Source: CAVUAA01 sp963739345
Lineage (GTDB): Bacteria > Chlamydiota > Chlamydiia > Chlamydiales > JAFEGQ01
DNA length: 64,000 bases
Assembly: GCA_963739345.1 (NCBI GenBank)
Contig: CAVUAA010000001.1
Span: 62,001 to 126,000, forward strand
Direction: 5' to 3'
Shown: positions 26,191-35,175 of the stretch, piece by piece
Position numbering within the stretch: position 1 is the stretch's first letter
Layout of the letters: every line of letters begins with the position of its first letter
Program-made: the position numbers and the translations under genes
Notes under the pieces: generated by a model
Database searches by the model: none
What the model saw: only the letters and a program-made list of their open reading frames with translations
What the model was told of the DNA's origin: nothing

Positions 26191-26254
26191 ATTTCTCGTC
26201 TCGACCTCTTGCATGTAGGGTTGCCGCCTTACCCGCACGTCAAAGGGGTAGTTA

Positions 26255-27580
26255 CTAAAAGGGTTGGTTCGAGGCGATATGGACCAGCTGATTTAGCCTC
26301 GCCCGCTGTTCAGCAACCGCTTCCCGGTCAGGTTCGGCTAGCTGCGATTCGCGCGCCTCTATCATCTGTAGGGTGATATCAGCCTGCTTCGCAACCATTT
26401 CAGCTCGGGTCCGGTCTATAATTCCAGCAGCTGTGTTCATCAACTTTTCAGTCAAATATAGCGAGACGTATAGTGATGCGGGTACGTTAGCTGAATTTTG
26501 GCGGATCTGGTCGAATGAGAGACCCACCAGACTCTGAAAGCTAAAGGCGTTAACCTGGAGGCGCAAAGCGCCAGCTTCATCATAGTGCAGCCCACTGGGA
26601 AAGGAGCGTTGTGAGGCGACAAATACAGCGGATGTAAGCTCATCAATACAGTTGGTACAGTTGAAGTGATCGGTTAGGCTGGGAGAGAGTGCTCGTAGTG
26701 CAATCGTAATGATCTGCCGAACCGAATACTCGAGGTCGGAAAAGACAGCGCTCGACTTGTCAATGGTAAGGAGGGCGTTGATATTCTCCGCTAGCTTATC
26801 GGGATTCAAGTTCCGCTCACCGTAGATGCGTGCGACAGGTGCATCTTTCACAATGTAGTCCCCAGGGCGGCTCATCAGCTCGATCACCACCCCAAGATCG
26901 TGAGCAAGCTCAACTAACGACCGTTCTTTGAATGTCTGAAAGTAGCCTGTTTTATCAGCTCGAACTGTTAATTGTGCTTCGGCTAGTCCATGATCTGACT
27001 TTGATTCGGTCGGATGGGATCCAAGTTCGGCGTGCTGATCTAGGGCTTTTCTGTAGTCCCCACCAATGCGTCTAATAATATTAGGAGCTTGGATAGACTG
27101 AGTTACATTTCTCACAAAGAAAATAAATAAAAAGATTGCTCCTATAGCTAGAGAGATCGCTACTACAACTAGGATTTGGTGGACAGATGTGGGCAGCGCA
27201 TTTCCGTAGAGGATTGTGGTCATGGCAAAAATGTAGAGTCCACCAAGGTAACCGATGACTACTTGGTTAAAAGTATCGCGGAGGAAGTAATGGAGGAGGC
27301 GTGAGCCATACTGATTGGCAGAGAGAGCCAAGACCATCATCGTGATCGAGAAGAGGATCATTATAGAGGAAAACACAGTTGAGGCGATTACGCTCAGCAA
27401 TGAGCTTCCAGCGGAAGCTACGTTCGTTAGTGTCGCAATCGAGGTGTTCTTATAGTAGAAAATCAGAGCAAGCTCGATTAAAATAGATGCCAGGATGATC
27501 GCAAAGGGGATTGGCCAGATGCTCTCACGGAGCCATTGCAAGGGCCTCGACTTGGAGGACTGCCGCGTCATTGAATTCAC
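26255..27580 (-). CDS. DUF2254 family membrane protein
   Basis: A 441-aa protein with four or so membrane segments in the first 190 residues (PIPFAIILASILIELALIF, TVFSSIMILFSITMMVLAL, VVIGYLGGLYIFAMTTILY, ILVVVAISLAIGAIFLF) and a large soluble C-terminal part. This layout, and motifs such as ALSANQYGSRLLHYFLRD, match the predicted membrane protein family DUF2254. Function is unknown in the family. Its start is isolated from neighbouring genes. Confidence 0.8.
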   Translation of the reverse strand: MNSMTRQSSKSRPLQWLRESIWPIPFAIILASILIELALIFYYKNTSIATLTNVASAGSSLLSVIASTVFSSIMILFSITMMVLALSANQYGSRLLHYFLRDTFNQVVIGYLGGLYIFAMTTILYGNALPTSVHQILVVVAISLAIGAIFLFIFFVRNVTQSIQAPNIIRRIGGDYRKALDQHAELGSHPTESKSDHGLAEAQLTVRADKTGYFQTFKERSLVELAHDLGVVIELMSRPGDYIVKDAPVARIYGERNLNPDKLAENINALLTIDKSSAVFSDLEYSVRQIITIALRALSPSLTDHFNCTNCIDELTSAVFVASQRSFPSGLHYDEAGALRLQVNAFSFQSLVGLSFDQIRQNSANVPASLYVSLYLTEKLMNTAAGIIDRTRAEMVAKQADITLQMIEARESQLAEPDREAVAEQRARLNQLVHIASNQPF

Positions 27581-27639
27581 CCTAGGTCAGTTTGGCCTAT
27601 CCTAGCCCACCCGTCCCATTTTCTGTGAAGCTGGGGTAT

Positions 27640-27681
27640 TAGTAACCGATGCCTGCGCCAAGGGTGAGCCCTTGCAGCGTT
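27640..27681 (-). pseudogene. Remnant of an outer membrane protein 3' end
   Basis: Read on the minus strand this encodes ...TLQGLTLGAGIGY followed by TAA, which looks like the last beta-strand of a chlamydial barrel or autotransporter (aromatic terminal residue). It has no upstream continuation: the next bases are the repeat end TGTTGCATAAGTCCGAAATA. A gene appears to have been cut by a family 2 repeat or a related insertion. Confidence 0.4.
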
Positions 27682-27701
27682 GTTGCATAAGTCCGAAATA
27701 T
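27682..27701. repeat. Short family 2 repeat-end remnant
   Basis: TGTTGCATAAGTCCGAAATA matches, with one change, the arm TGTTGCATAAATCCGAAATA present (reverse complement) at about 60675-60696 in the 215-bp palindrome. It is probably an insertion scar. Confidence 0.5.
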
Positions 27702-27720
27702 ACCTACCTCTGAACTTTGC

Positions 27721-27738
27721 TTGCATAATAATATGCAA
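27721..27738. promoter_or_regulatory. Inverted repeat upstream of OMP gene
   Basis: TTGCATAATAATATGCAA is a perfect 6-bp inverted repeat with a 6-base AT spacer, 33 bp ahead of the ATG at 27771. It overlaps plausible -10 sequence (CATAAT/TAATAT). Operator or promoter role is inferred only. Confidence 0.3.
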
Positions 27739-27770
27739 TTTTAGAATGTCCGGTGAAACGGAGGTTTCGG

Positions 27771-28676
27771 ATGCGTAAGCTAGTTGTTCTTCTTTTGGCG
27801 CTGACGACAATGGTTCAGGGCTATGACATTATGGCGAATCGATGCTGGGAAGTGGGGGGAGAGGCGCTCTTCTGGCGGGCGTGTGGAAAGCCGTATGATT
27901 ATGGAGTGCGGCGAGAAGGAGTCACACAGGCTGACTTGAGCCTTACCGGTGGCTATGATGTGGGCTTTCGGATTTGGGCGGGTACCTACACTCACGATTG
28001 CTGCCACCTCTTCGATGTCGATTGGACCCACTTGCGCACGTTTGACGCTCAGCGAGAGGCGGGAAACATCTTGATGTTCCCCAGCAACGCGCAGCAAGAT
28101 GCGGTGACCAATGCTGATCTGAAGTATGGCTATGACAAGGTGACGATTCGGGCTGGACGCTACATCGCCCGCTACTGTAAATCAATGGCTTGGGTCTATG
28201 GAGGCACCGGCTATCTTAACCTGCAACGGAACCAGCAGACAACTCTAGTCACCCCAGCTGGCGCCTCGCAGAAGAGCGTTGAGCGGGCAAGTTATGAAGG
28301 GGGGTTTCTTGAGGTGGGGGTTGGAGCTGATGTGGAAGAGCCCTACTGCATTCACCTCCTGGGGCACATTGCTGCGCTGGTTGGAATTGGCGAGCGGAAC
28401 CTGCATCAGACCCATCTTACTAACGGCACCAATATGACGCTTGCTCACCCGGGGGAGACCTCCTGCATCGCCGGCCTGCAGATGCGCCTCGGCGTTCAGT
28501 GGCGCTACCAGTGGTGCTCCACCTGGCTGATGCTTCAAGTGAGCTACCAGTTGGACCAATACTTCGATGCCCTACGACTCGGCACGAGTCAGCCGGGGAT
28601 CAACAACGTGTGGGCCTCCGGTTTGCAAAATGTTGGATTCTCGGGACCAAGTGTCTCCGCTTCGATTCGATTCTAA
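27771..28676 (+). CDS. MOMP-like outer membrane beta-barrel protein
   Basis: A 301-aa exported protein: signal MRKLVVLLLALTTMVQG, then NRCWEVGGEALFWRACG, the N-terminal strand motif also seen in the OMP cassettes (…xxxEALFW). GYDVGFRIWAG, GFLEVGVGADVEEPY and the C-terminal strand ending SASIRF (terminal Phe) support a barrel of the Lpg1974/MOMP-like type. The start at 27771 follows CGGAGG; an upstream ATG at 27753 is in frame but lacks good spacing. The next gene (PAP2 phosphatase) starts 15 bp after the stop, so they are likely co-expressed. Confidence 0.78.
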   Translation: MRKLVVLLLALTTMVQGYDIMANRCWEVGGEALFWRACGKPYDYGVRREGVTQADLSLTGGYDVGFRIWAGTYTHDCCHLFDVDWTHLRTFDAQREAGNILMFPSNAQQDAVTNADLKYGYDKVTIRAGRYIARYCKSMAWVYGGTGYLNLQRNQQTTLVTPAGASQKSVERASYEGGFLEVGVGADVEEPYCIHLLGHIAALVGIGERNLHQTHLTNGTNMTLAHPGETSCIAGLQMRLGVQWRYQWCSTWLMLQVSYQLDQYFDALRLGTSQPGINNVWASGLQNVGFSGPSVSASIRF

Positions 28677-28691
28677 ATTAGGAGATTTCTC

Positions 28692-29786
28692 ATGCGCCTC
28701 TTCAAGTCTTTGACACTCGCCATCACCCTCATCTGTGTGGGACCGCTGGCCGCCCTCACCTTTTTTGATTACGACTACAGTGATAGCGAGGGGTTGAAGG
28801 GGATGGCCTCCCCCCTCTGCATGAACAGGGGGCAGCTGCAGAAGTGGGATGGCGTGCTGCAGGCGGAGATTGAGAAGAGTGGGATGTCCTTTTATCTGTA
28901 CTCTAGGATCTATACCTATCTCTATGTTGCTCAGTCGGATGCGGCTACTCTGATTGGCAATGCCAAGGGGGGATACGTGGGTAGCTTTGATCCGGTCTCC
29001 GAAGGGGTGATCAAGCTCTTCTTCCCCGATTATTGCCGGCCAGCTGCTTACGTTTCTGACCTCATGTCTGAGACGGTTGCAGAGATAGTTGTCGCCAAAG
29101 TGAAAGCGCGGGTCGAGGAAGAGAATAAGCGCTCACCAGCCTGGAAGTGCCCCAAGAAGTGCCAGGCGCACTACAAAGAAGGGCTCAATGTTGCTCAGTG
29201 GAAGCCGTGGTTCATCGACTCGCCCAAGGAGTTTTGGCCCGCTCCACCGCCCACCCCAGGCGATGCCGTCTGGCAGGAGCAGCTTGACGAGATCCGCAAG
29301 AATCAGTGTCCCCTCACCAAAGAGAAGCTACAGGCGATCAACTGGTGGGCAGGAAACTGTGGTTTTGGATCGGGTAGTTGGACGACGATTGCCAATCGTG
29401 CCCTCTTCTGTGGCGACTATTCCATTTGTGAGACTTTGCGGGTCCGTGCAATCCTCAACATCGCCCTATATGACGGCCAAATTGTTTGTATGGGTGCCAA
29501 ATATCACTACATGGTTGATCGCCCGCAGATGCGCGATCCAACAATGTGTTACGTAGTTCCTGCTCCGGCCCATCCTAGCTATCCAGCGGGCCACTCGGTA
29601 GAGGCGGGCATTAGTCAGGCTGTCCTCTCAGCCCTCTTGCCGCAACAGGCGTGTTACTGGCAGCAGCTGGCATACCAGGCAGGGATCTCCCGAATCTGGG
29701 CTGGCATCCATTATCCATTGGATGATGCTGCTGGCGATGAGACAGGCAAAGAGGTGGGCGAGGCGATCCTGGAGGCTACTCGCTAA
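28692..29786 (+). CDS. Exported PAP2-family phosphatase
   Basis: A 364-aa exported protein with signal peptide LKSLTLAITLICVGPLAA. The C-terminal third carries PAP2/haloperoxidase-like active-site motifs: SYPAGHSVEA (motif C2 with the catalytic His) and SRIWAGIHYPLDDAAGD (motif C3 with Arg, His and Asp). The first two thirds are helical with several cysteines. It has no multi-span membrane part, so it is a periplasmic acid-phosphatase/vanadium-haloperoxidase type rather than a membrane PAP2. SD AGGAG is at good distance. Confidence 0.8.
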   Translation: MRLFKSLTLAITLICVGPLAALTFFDYDYSDSEGLKGMASPLCMNRGQLQKWDGVLQAEIEKSGMSFYLYSRIYTYLYVAQSDAATLIGNAKGGYVGSFDPVSEGVIKLFFPDYCRPAAYVSDLMSETVAEIVVAKVKARVEEENKRSPAWKCPKKCQAHYKEGLNVAQWKPWFIDSPKEFWPAPPPTPGDAVWQEQLDEIRKNQCPLTKEKLQAINWWAGNCGFGSGSWTTIANRALFCGDYSICETLRVRAILNIALYDGQIVCMGAKYHYMVDRPQMRDPTMCYVVPAPAHPSYPAGHSVEAGISQAVLSALLPQQACYWQQLAYQAGISRIWAGIHYPLDDAAGDETGKEVGEAILEATR

Positions 29787-29811
29787 CTCTGCACTGTGCT
29801 AATCTGTTGTC

Positions 29812-31011
29812 ATGACAACGGCGGTTGCAGACAAGCAAAGAGTTTTTTGGGCTGTGGTGGGGAGCCGGCTTTTTCACGAGCCGCTCCTCGTCCTCTATAG
29901 CCTGCTCGCCTTTATTCTCTACCGAGACTTTGGGGCGACGCCCCTACAGATCAGCGCACTGATGATGCTCAAGCCGGTAGCCTCGATTGTTTCGCTCCAT
30001 TGGAGCCATTGGATCAATCGAGGGAGGCGGTGGCTCAAACCGAGCATTTTCATCACGGGCGTGCTCGGGCGGCTACCCTTCTTTCTCTTCCCCTTCATTA
30101 ATAATGTGTGGCTGATGATTGGCGTTGCCGCCTTCTTCATGGTCATGTTCCGTGGGGGGATGCCCCCCTTCATGGAGGCGTTCAAACTCAACGTTCCCAA
30201 GGGAGAGCGGGAGAGGATCTTCTCCCGCGGCCTCGCCATGGGCTACGCAGAAGGGGTGATTCTCGGGATTGTGATCGGCGTGCTGCTTGATGCCAACCCC
30301 GAGGCGTGGCGGTGGCTGTTTCCTGCCAGTGCAGCCTTGGGTCTGATTGGCGCCTGGTTGCAGGCGAGACTTTCTGTTGAGGAAGGGGAGGAGCCACCTC
30401 GCACTAAGCGAGTGGGAGCGTGGCGACAGACATGGCGGTTGATGCAGGAGAACCGGGAGTTTCGGAAATTTCAGATCGTCTTCTTCGTCGCTGCCTTTGG
30501 CCTCATGATGATCTTCCCCGCCCTCCCCATCTACTTCGAAGATGTGCTTGGCCTCTCCTACACACAGCTGGCGATTGCGATTGCAGTTTGCAAGGGGATT
30601 GGCTTCGTCGTCAGCTCCGCGTGGTGGGCCGAGCGGTTTAGCCGGGTGCGCGTGTTTCAGTTTCTCGCCCTCGTCTTTGCCACGTTCGGCCTGTTTGGTA
30701 TTGGATTGTTGGCCGCCTCGTGGAGTGCTCTCTTCGTTTATGCAGCCTATCTGATGTATGGGGTAGCACAAGGGGGGAGTGAGTTGGTGTGGCACATGTG
30801 CGGCCCCATCTTTGGAAAAGAGGGGGATAGCGCTCCCTACTCCGCTGCAAATGTTGTGATGGTGGGCATCCGCGGCTGCCTCGGCCCTCTGGCCGGCGCC
30901 CTCCTTCTTGGTTTCTCTCCAATGCTTCCAATCGCCATCGGTGTCCTCTTCTTCTTTGGTAGCGCCCTCTACTCGAATTCAGTTGCAGCGGAAGCCCCCG
31001 TTTCCGTATAA
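29812..31011 (+). CDS. MFS transporter
   Basis: A 399-aa polytopic protein with about 11-12 hydrophobic segments. Basic motifs between helices 2-3 (LHWSHWINRGRRWLKPS) and a long central loop (RLSVEEGEEPPRTKRVG) support a major facilitator. It has no substrate-specific signature I recognise. It starts 25 bp after the PAP2 gene and ends 9 bp before the next gene, so it lies within an envelope-related operon. Confidence 0.75.
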   Translation: MTTAVADKQRVFWAVVGSRLFHEPLLVLYSLLAFILYRDFGATPLQISALMMLKPVASIVSLHWSHWINRGRRWLKPSIFITGVLGRLPFFLFPFINNVWLMIGVAAFFMVMFRGGMPPFMEAFKLNVPKGERERIFSRGLAMGYAEGVILGIVIGVLLDANPEAWRWLFPASAALGLIGAWLQARLSVEEGEEPPRTKRVGAWRQTWRLMQENREFRKFQIVFFVAAFGLMMIFPALPIYFEDVLGLSYTQLAIAIAVCKGIGFVVSSAWWAERFSRVRVFQFLALVFATFGLFGIGLLAASWSALFVYAAYLMYGVAQGGSELVWHMCGPIFGKEGDSAPYSAANVVMVGIRGCLGPLAGALLLGFSPMLPIAIGVLFFFGSALYSNSVAAEAPVSV

Positions 31012-31020
31012 CCGTCTTCT

Positions 31021-32187
31021 ATGAAATCGAAATTCCTGCTGATTTGCACTCTTTTTCTGTCGCTCTGCTGGGCCGATGACTGCCAGAAGTCGTGCGACGA
31101 TCAACCGTGTCACGGCAAGTTTGGTGGCGCCGACGACACCTACATGCAGGGCTACCTGCAGGCGCTTGTCGACCTCCACTACAACGAGCACCACGTCAAC
31201 GTCTGCGTCAAAGGGGGGACAGTTTACGTCTCCAATCTACCCAACAACTGCCTCATTTCCCGCAGCATCGTCCGCTTTCTTGCCGACTTCCCTGGCGTCG
31301 AATGTGTCGTCATTGACCAGCACTGCACCATCTGCAAGCACGTCGATCACCCCACCCCCTGGTACGACTGTTGCAAGATTGGCGGCATTTGGTTTCCGCA
31401 AGCTAACGAGCTTTTTCAGCCCCTTATCGCCGACCCTCGTCAGGTGCGGTTTGGTGGTGAATGGCGCTTTCACGACACCGCCCTTGGGACCCGTGTGGGC
31501 GTTGCTCAGTTTGGCGATACCTTTCCCTTCTTCCGCTGGCTTGATGTTGGTCCCTGTTGCGGCGACCTGCAGTTTGCCCTCGATGCTGGCGCCTGGGCCG
31601 TCTTCAAGTTTGGTGATCCCCGCCTCGGAGGGGGGAGTAGCGACCGTGTAGCTCTCATTAATACCGATTTCCTTTGTGCTTTCTCCTTTACCTATGCCGC
31701 CGGCAACTGGAGCTGGCGCCTCCGCTACTATCACATCAGCTCTCACCTTGGTGATGAACTGCTCGTCTCCATTCCTATCGACCGCGTCAATCCTAGCCGC
31801 GAAGCGATCGACTACATCATGTCGTATCAGATCATCGACGCACTTCGTCTCTACGGAGGGCTCGGCATCAACACCCGCACAGACGAGAGCTTCCGCGTCA
31901 AGCCTCTCTACTTTGAGGGGGGGGCTGAGCTCCGCCTCTTAGGCCAGCGCAACCTCTTCCAGTGTCTCTACCTCCAGCCTTTCCTTGCCATGGACTTTCA
32001 GCTTTGGCAGGACCGCCGCTGGCAGCCCGACGCCACCTACATGATCGGCCTTGAAATCTCCAAGCTCCAGGGCCTTGGCCGCAAGGCCCGCGTCTACGCC
32101 ATCTATCATGACGGCTTCTCATTCGAGGGCCAATTCTCCAAGCTCCGCACCGAGTACTTTGGCCTCGGCCTCTCCTGGGGCTTCTAG
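31021..32187 (+). CDS. Exported protein with BON-like N-terminus and DUF1207 domain
   Basis: A 388-aa exported protein: signal MKSKFLLICTLFLSLCWA, a cysteine-rich stretch, then about 55 residues resembling a BON-type fold (VNVCVKGGTVYVSNL). From about residue 125 the sequence LFQPLIADPRQVRFGGEWR is typical of DUF1207, a family of predicted outer-membrane proteins. It ends with GLGLSWGF, a terminal Phe consistent with a barrel. The combination is my reading from motifs. It is the last gene of the envelope run and is followed by two hairpins. Confidence 0.65.
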   Translation: MKSKFLLICTLFLSLCWADDCQKSCDDQPCHGKFGGADDTYMQGYLQALVDLHYNEHHVNVCVKGGTVYVSNLPNNCLISRSIVRFLADFPGVECVVIDQHCTICKHVDHPTPWYDCCKIGGIWFPQANELFQPLIADPRQVRFGGEWRFHDTALGTRVGVAQFGDTFPFFRWLDVGPCCGDLQFALDAGAWAVFKFGDPRLGGGSSDRVALINTDFLCAFSFTYAAGNWSWRLRYYHISSHLGDELLVSIPIDRVNPSREAIDYIMSYQIIDALRLYGGLGINTRTDESFRVKPLYFEGGAELRLLGQRNLFQCLYLQPFLAMDFQLWQDRRWQPDATYMIGLEISKLQGLGRKARVYAIYHDGFSFEGQFSKLRTEYFGLGLSWGF

Positions 32188-32199
32188 ATTTTCACGTTT

Positions 32200-32218
32200 G
32201 GGGACGCTTGGCGTTCCC
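32200..32218. terminator. Hairpin after DUF1207 gene
   Basis: GGGGACGC-TTG-GCGTTCCC is an 8-bp stem (one G-T pair). It is short and has no T run, but lies 13 bp after the stop. Confidence 0.4.
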
Positions 32219-32253
32219 TAAAGCTACCGCATTGAAAGTGAACAAAATAGTTT

Positions 32254-32292
32254 AAACGTCCAGTTTGGTGCCAGGCACCAAACTGGACGTTT
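32254..32292. repeat. Perfect 39-bp inverted repeat
   Basis: AAACGTCCAGTTTGGTGCC and its exact complement are separated by a single A, giving a 19-bp perfect arm on each side. It may be a bidirectional terminator or a REP-like mobile hairpin; GGTGCCAGGCACC cores are common in REP-type elements. Confidence 0.65.
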
Positions 32293-32374
32293 CGTGTTGT
32301 GGGTTGAGAGTTAGGGGGTTGAATAGATTATATAGTCTTAATGATTTGTTTAATTAGTCTCAATGTTGATCGAT

Positions 32375-32380
32375 TATAAT
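32375..32380 (+). promoter_or_regulatory. Predicted -10 box for the coiled-coil gene
   Basis: TATAAT lies 31 bp upstream of the ATG at 32411, in an AT-rich stretch unlike the surroundings. No good -35 is seen. Confidence 0.4.
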
Positions 32381-32410
32381 TTAAATTAAGATCGACAAGG
32401 GGAATTGAAG

Positions 32411-32527
32411 ATGGGTGTGTTCAGTGTGAAAATTAGCGATCGGCAGGCGAAGATTACAGCGTATGGGGAGCGATTGGGTAGGCTAAGATGGGCATGTCCG
32501 ATCGACGGGTATTGCGATCTTTGATCG
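32411..32527 (+). CDS. Small ORF, possible true N-terminus of the coiled-coil gene
   Basis: A 38-aa ORF (MGVFSVKISDRQAKITAYG...) with a good SD-like AGGGGAATTGAAG spacing and a -10 box upstream. It overlaps the start of the 307-aa coiled-coil ORF in another frame. A single-base slip near 32485 would fuse the two, so either it is a leader peptide or the downstream gene carries a frameshift. Confidence 0.35.
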
Positions 32528-33411
32528 CTTTGCCAAATGAATTAGAGACAACAGAGCTCGATGTCGTGACCGAAGCGGCACAACGAGCAAAAGAGATTCG
32601 GGATGGCGTGCAACTATTTTTGCAGCTTGAGAATGATTCACTAGTTGACAAGTTCCAGGGCTTAGACGGGGCAGTTAAGGAACATATGATTGAAAAGGCT
32701 GTATCGATCGTGGAGGAGCTGAAGGCAAAGAGGAAGGATTTCGCAGATGAACTGCTAACAGTGGCGGATGGTGAGTCCTCTTTTGGGAAATATGCGACGG
32801 TCAGGATCAAGGACATCGATAGGAAGCTGGCGCAGGTGGAAAACAAGCTCCTCCGATATATCGGAGAGAAGCAGGCCCGGCTAGAGACACTCGAAGCTTC
32901 GGAAAGAGAGGCTCGAGATCGGGTAGAGGACAGGAAGAAAGTAAGTGACCTACTTACTCAGAAGTATAACTCTACTGTTGCTGCGGTGACAACGGAGATC
33001 AAGGGAGCTCGGAAGACGATCAGGCGGTTACAGCAGAAACCTCTCTCGGAGTATATGGGATGGACTAGTGGGTACAGTGCTCTTCGTCGAATTGTTCAGG
33101 CGCTGGAAAAGGGACAAAAGCTACCTGAGAAGGATCTGAAGGAGGGGCTCAACGATCTCAGAGACATGAGCAAGACCTTTCAAGGAGAGCAAAGGAAGCA
33201 CGAACGTCAGCAGTTGGCCAGTGTGCAGTTGGCGATTCAGGCCTACACCGAAGCTCATGAGAAATTGAGTCTACTTCAACAGCAGAAGGGGATTGAGCAG
33301 CGGGGCGTCGATGAGGATCTAGGTGTGATCCGAAAAGGTGACTTGTATCGACCGGTCAACGAAACCCTGATTGAGGATGCCAAGAAGGTTTTGGCGGCGA
33401 TTCAAAGCTAG
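32488..33411 (+). CDS. Coiled-coil protein of unknown function
   Basis: A 307-aa soluble, highly charged, mostly helical protein with heptad-like Leu/Glu/Lys patterns over most of its length (for example KAVSIVEELKAKRKDFADELL, VENKLLRYIGEKQARLETLE, KKVSDLLTQKYNS). No signal peptide and no membrane segment. I do not recognise a family. Its setting (hairpins upstream, another unknown gene and mosaic repeats downstream) suggests accessory DNA. A host-directed effector is possible but unsupported. The start may be 5' of the ATG at 32488 if the small ORF at 32411 is the real N-terminus. Confidence 0.55.
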   Translation: MGMSDRRVLRSLIALPNELETTELDVVTEAAQRAKEIRDGVQLFLQLENDSLVDKFQGLDGAVKEHMIEKAVSIVEELKAKRKDFADELLTVADGESSFGKYATVRIKDIDRKLAQVENKLLRYIGEKQARLETLEASEREARDRVEDRKKVSDLLTQKYNSTVAAVTTEIKGARKTIRRLQQKPLSEYMGWTSGYSALRRIVQALEKGQKLPEKDLKEGLNDLRDMSKTFQGEQRKHERQQLASVQLAIQAYTEAHEKLSLLQQQKGIEQRGVDEDLGVIRKGDLYRPVNETLIEDAKKVLAAIQS

Positions 33412-33548
33412 TTGAGGTGGGTAGATGGGTCAGGGGGAGGAAAAGGTAGCAATCTGGTTCTAATATAGATAGATTATTTTACTCTTTTTTGACGCATTTA
33501 CGGATAGATGTTAAAATTTGTAGAAACTTGAAAAAAGGATCTTTATTC

Positions 33549-35126
33549 GTGGAAATCAATCTAACGGGACGCGCGCTTGGGAAAAAATGGGTAGAGTGCC
33601 TCAAATCCAAACAGCGTGCCGAGTTGCCGATTATCCTCGAGGAGATGGTTCAGTGCTTGAGCAATCAAGCATTGAACTCGGACGATATCGATGATATCCT
33701 TATAGACGTCGGTAGACGGGCTGAACAGTGGGTTGCTTATTCCGACGAGTCACGGTTGAGTAAAGCTATTCTCGCCCAAATCACCCGTATCGACCAGATA
33801 TTCCAGCGGCTGCAAGCCAAGGGACAGCTTGACCCTTCTGACTATTCCCAGCTGGTCGACGAATTTCACCGAGATGTCGCTAAATATGGGCATGAGTGGC
33901 AAGAGTGGGTAGACTGCCTACAAGGTGAGAAAATCGCGGCCGAGAAGCTTGAAGAGGCCACGGTCATCTATTGGACGGGAAGTGATCGCCTGGCGGTGAT
34001 TGACGAAATGGAGGCGGTGGGACGGAGATCCAAAGATGGGGAGACGTGTAAACAGGACCTCTTGATGTTGGCCTCTCTCCTAAGACCGCTTGCTCACCAT
34101 CTCGACGATGATAAACTCAAAAATGTGGGTACAGAGCTCATTCGACAGCTGATGGGCGCCACATCCGTGACTGACAAACTGAAAGTCCTGTCCGAGGCTG
34201 TGAGCGTCGTTCCGGGACACGAGCTGCTCTTTGCCGCCGCCCACGCCGCCAACCACCGCTGGCCGAAGTTGGGAACTGTGATCCTAAAAAAGCTCGTCAC
34301 TCCACTCCTCGAGAAATGGTATCCACCCACCAACACTTTGATCTCACAGTATGTCCCTACCCAGTTCATGCGGGAAGCGGAAGATAAATATGGCGGCGAT
34401 CAGACCTTATTTGGGCTATGGGCCCACTGTGTCACTGAACGGTTGTCAACCGTTCTCAAACACGAGGATGCAAGTGTCGCAGAAGAGAGTTTGTCCGACC
34501 CCAATAGTCCCTTACGTATTGCTGGTGATAGCCGCGGTCTATGGGCCCGTCTTATAGAGACAACAGATGCAAAAAGTTTTGGATTGGTTGAGCATAAAAT
34601 GGGGCATCACACCCAGATGACAGGCCCCTATGAGAGGTTTGCTAAACAGATTGGCAGCCGTTTGGAGGCAATCGAGTCAAGAGTAACGGAGGACACTACG
34701 TTCATTGAGGGGCAGCACTGGACGCAACGGGTTTCTGGAAGCGTTCGTATTGACACCCCCTCCTCCACCGACAAGGGCTGCCCGACATTCATCACCTACA
34801 GCCAAGAAGATGGTATGGCCATCTGGTGGCATGTGCATGGGATGCGCAGCCTCCCCAGCGCCAATATCCGCCTCAAAGCGGTGCGCACTGCCAAAGAGCC
34901 AGAAAAAGAGATCGGCAACTGCTACTTCGATCTTTCTAATGCTCTTCCCTTTTCCCGGGGATCGGCGGCGGCGGCGCACTGGATTTTAGTCGCCCTTCTC
35001 CGCAATGCAAACCTGAAGGTTCCTCCCGCACGGGCCTATCTTGATTGTGAAGCCTTAAGCCATGGCCACGAGCAGTTTGTTGACTCGCACTTTTTGCCTT
35101 GGATCCATTGTGAGACCGTTGATTAA
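33549..35126 (+). CDS. Large protein of unknown function
   Basis: A 525-aa soluble protein with no signal peptide or membrane segments. The N-terminal 250 residues are helical and acidic; the C-terminal third (from about residue 390) looks like a globular domain with a FITYSQEDGMAIWWHVHGM segment. No catalytic signature is recognised. I prefer GTG 33549 with AAGGA upstream over the TTG at 33489. The TAA stop lies inside a family 2 repeat half (GATTAAATCCGAAATC), so the original C-terminus may have been altered by the insertion. Confidence 0.55.
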   Translation: MEINLTGRALGKKWVECLKSKQRAELPIILEEMVQCLSNQALNSDDIDDILIDVGRRAEQWVAYSDESRLSKAILAQITRIDQIFQRLQAKGQLDPSDYSQLVDEFHRDVAKYGHEWQEWVDCLQGEKIAAEKLEEATVIYWTGSDRLAVIDEMEAVGRRSKDGETCKQDLLMLASLLRPLAHHLDDDKLKNVGTELIRQLMGATSVTDKLKVLSEAVSVVPGHELLFAAAHAANHRWPKLGTVILKKLVTPLLEKWYPPTNTLISQYVPTQFMREAEDKYGGDQTLFGLWAHCVTERLSTVLKHEDASVAEESLSDPNSPLRIAGDSRGLWARLIETTDAKSFGLVEHKMGHHTQMTGPYERFAKQIGSRLEAIESRVTEDTTFIEGQHWTQRVSGSVRIDTPSSTDKGCPTFITYSQEDGMAIWWHVHGMRSLPSANIRLKAVRTAKEPEKEIGNCYFDLSNALPFSRGSAAAAHWILVALLRNANLKVPPARAYLDCEALSHGHEQFVDSHFLPWIHCETVD

Positions 35127-35175
35127 ATCCGAAATCAGCCTTGCGCCGGCATTCGACCCCGGATGCGATTCAAGG
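35118..35175. repeat. Half copy of palindromic repeat family 2
   Basis: GTTGATTAAATCCGAAATC, GCCTTGCGCCGGCATTCG and CCCCGGATGCG match, in order, one arm of the 215-bp palindrome at 60514-60728 (GCCTTGCACTGGCATTCG, CCCTGGATGCG). The other arm is missing: family 1 copy 2 begins at the next base. Confidence 0.6.
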
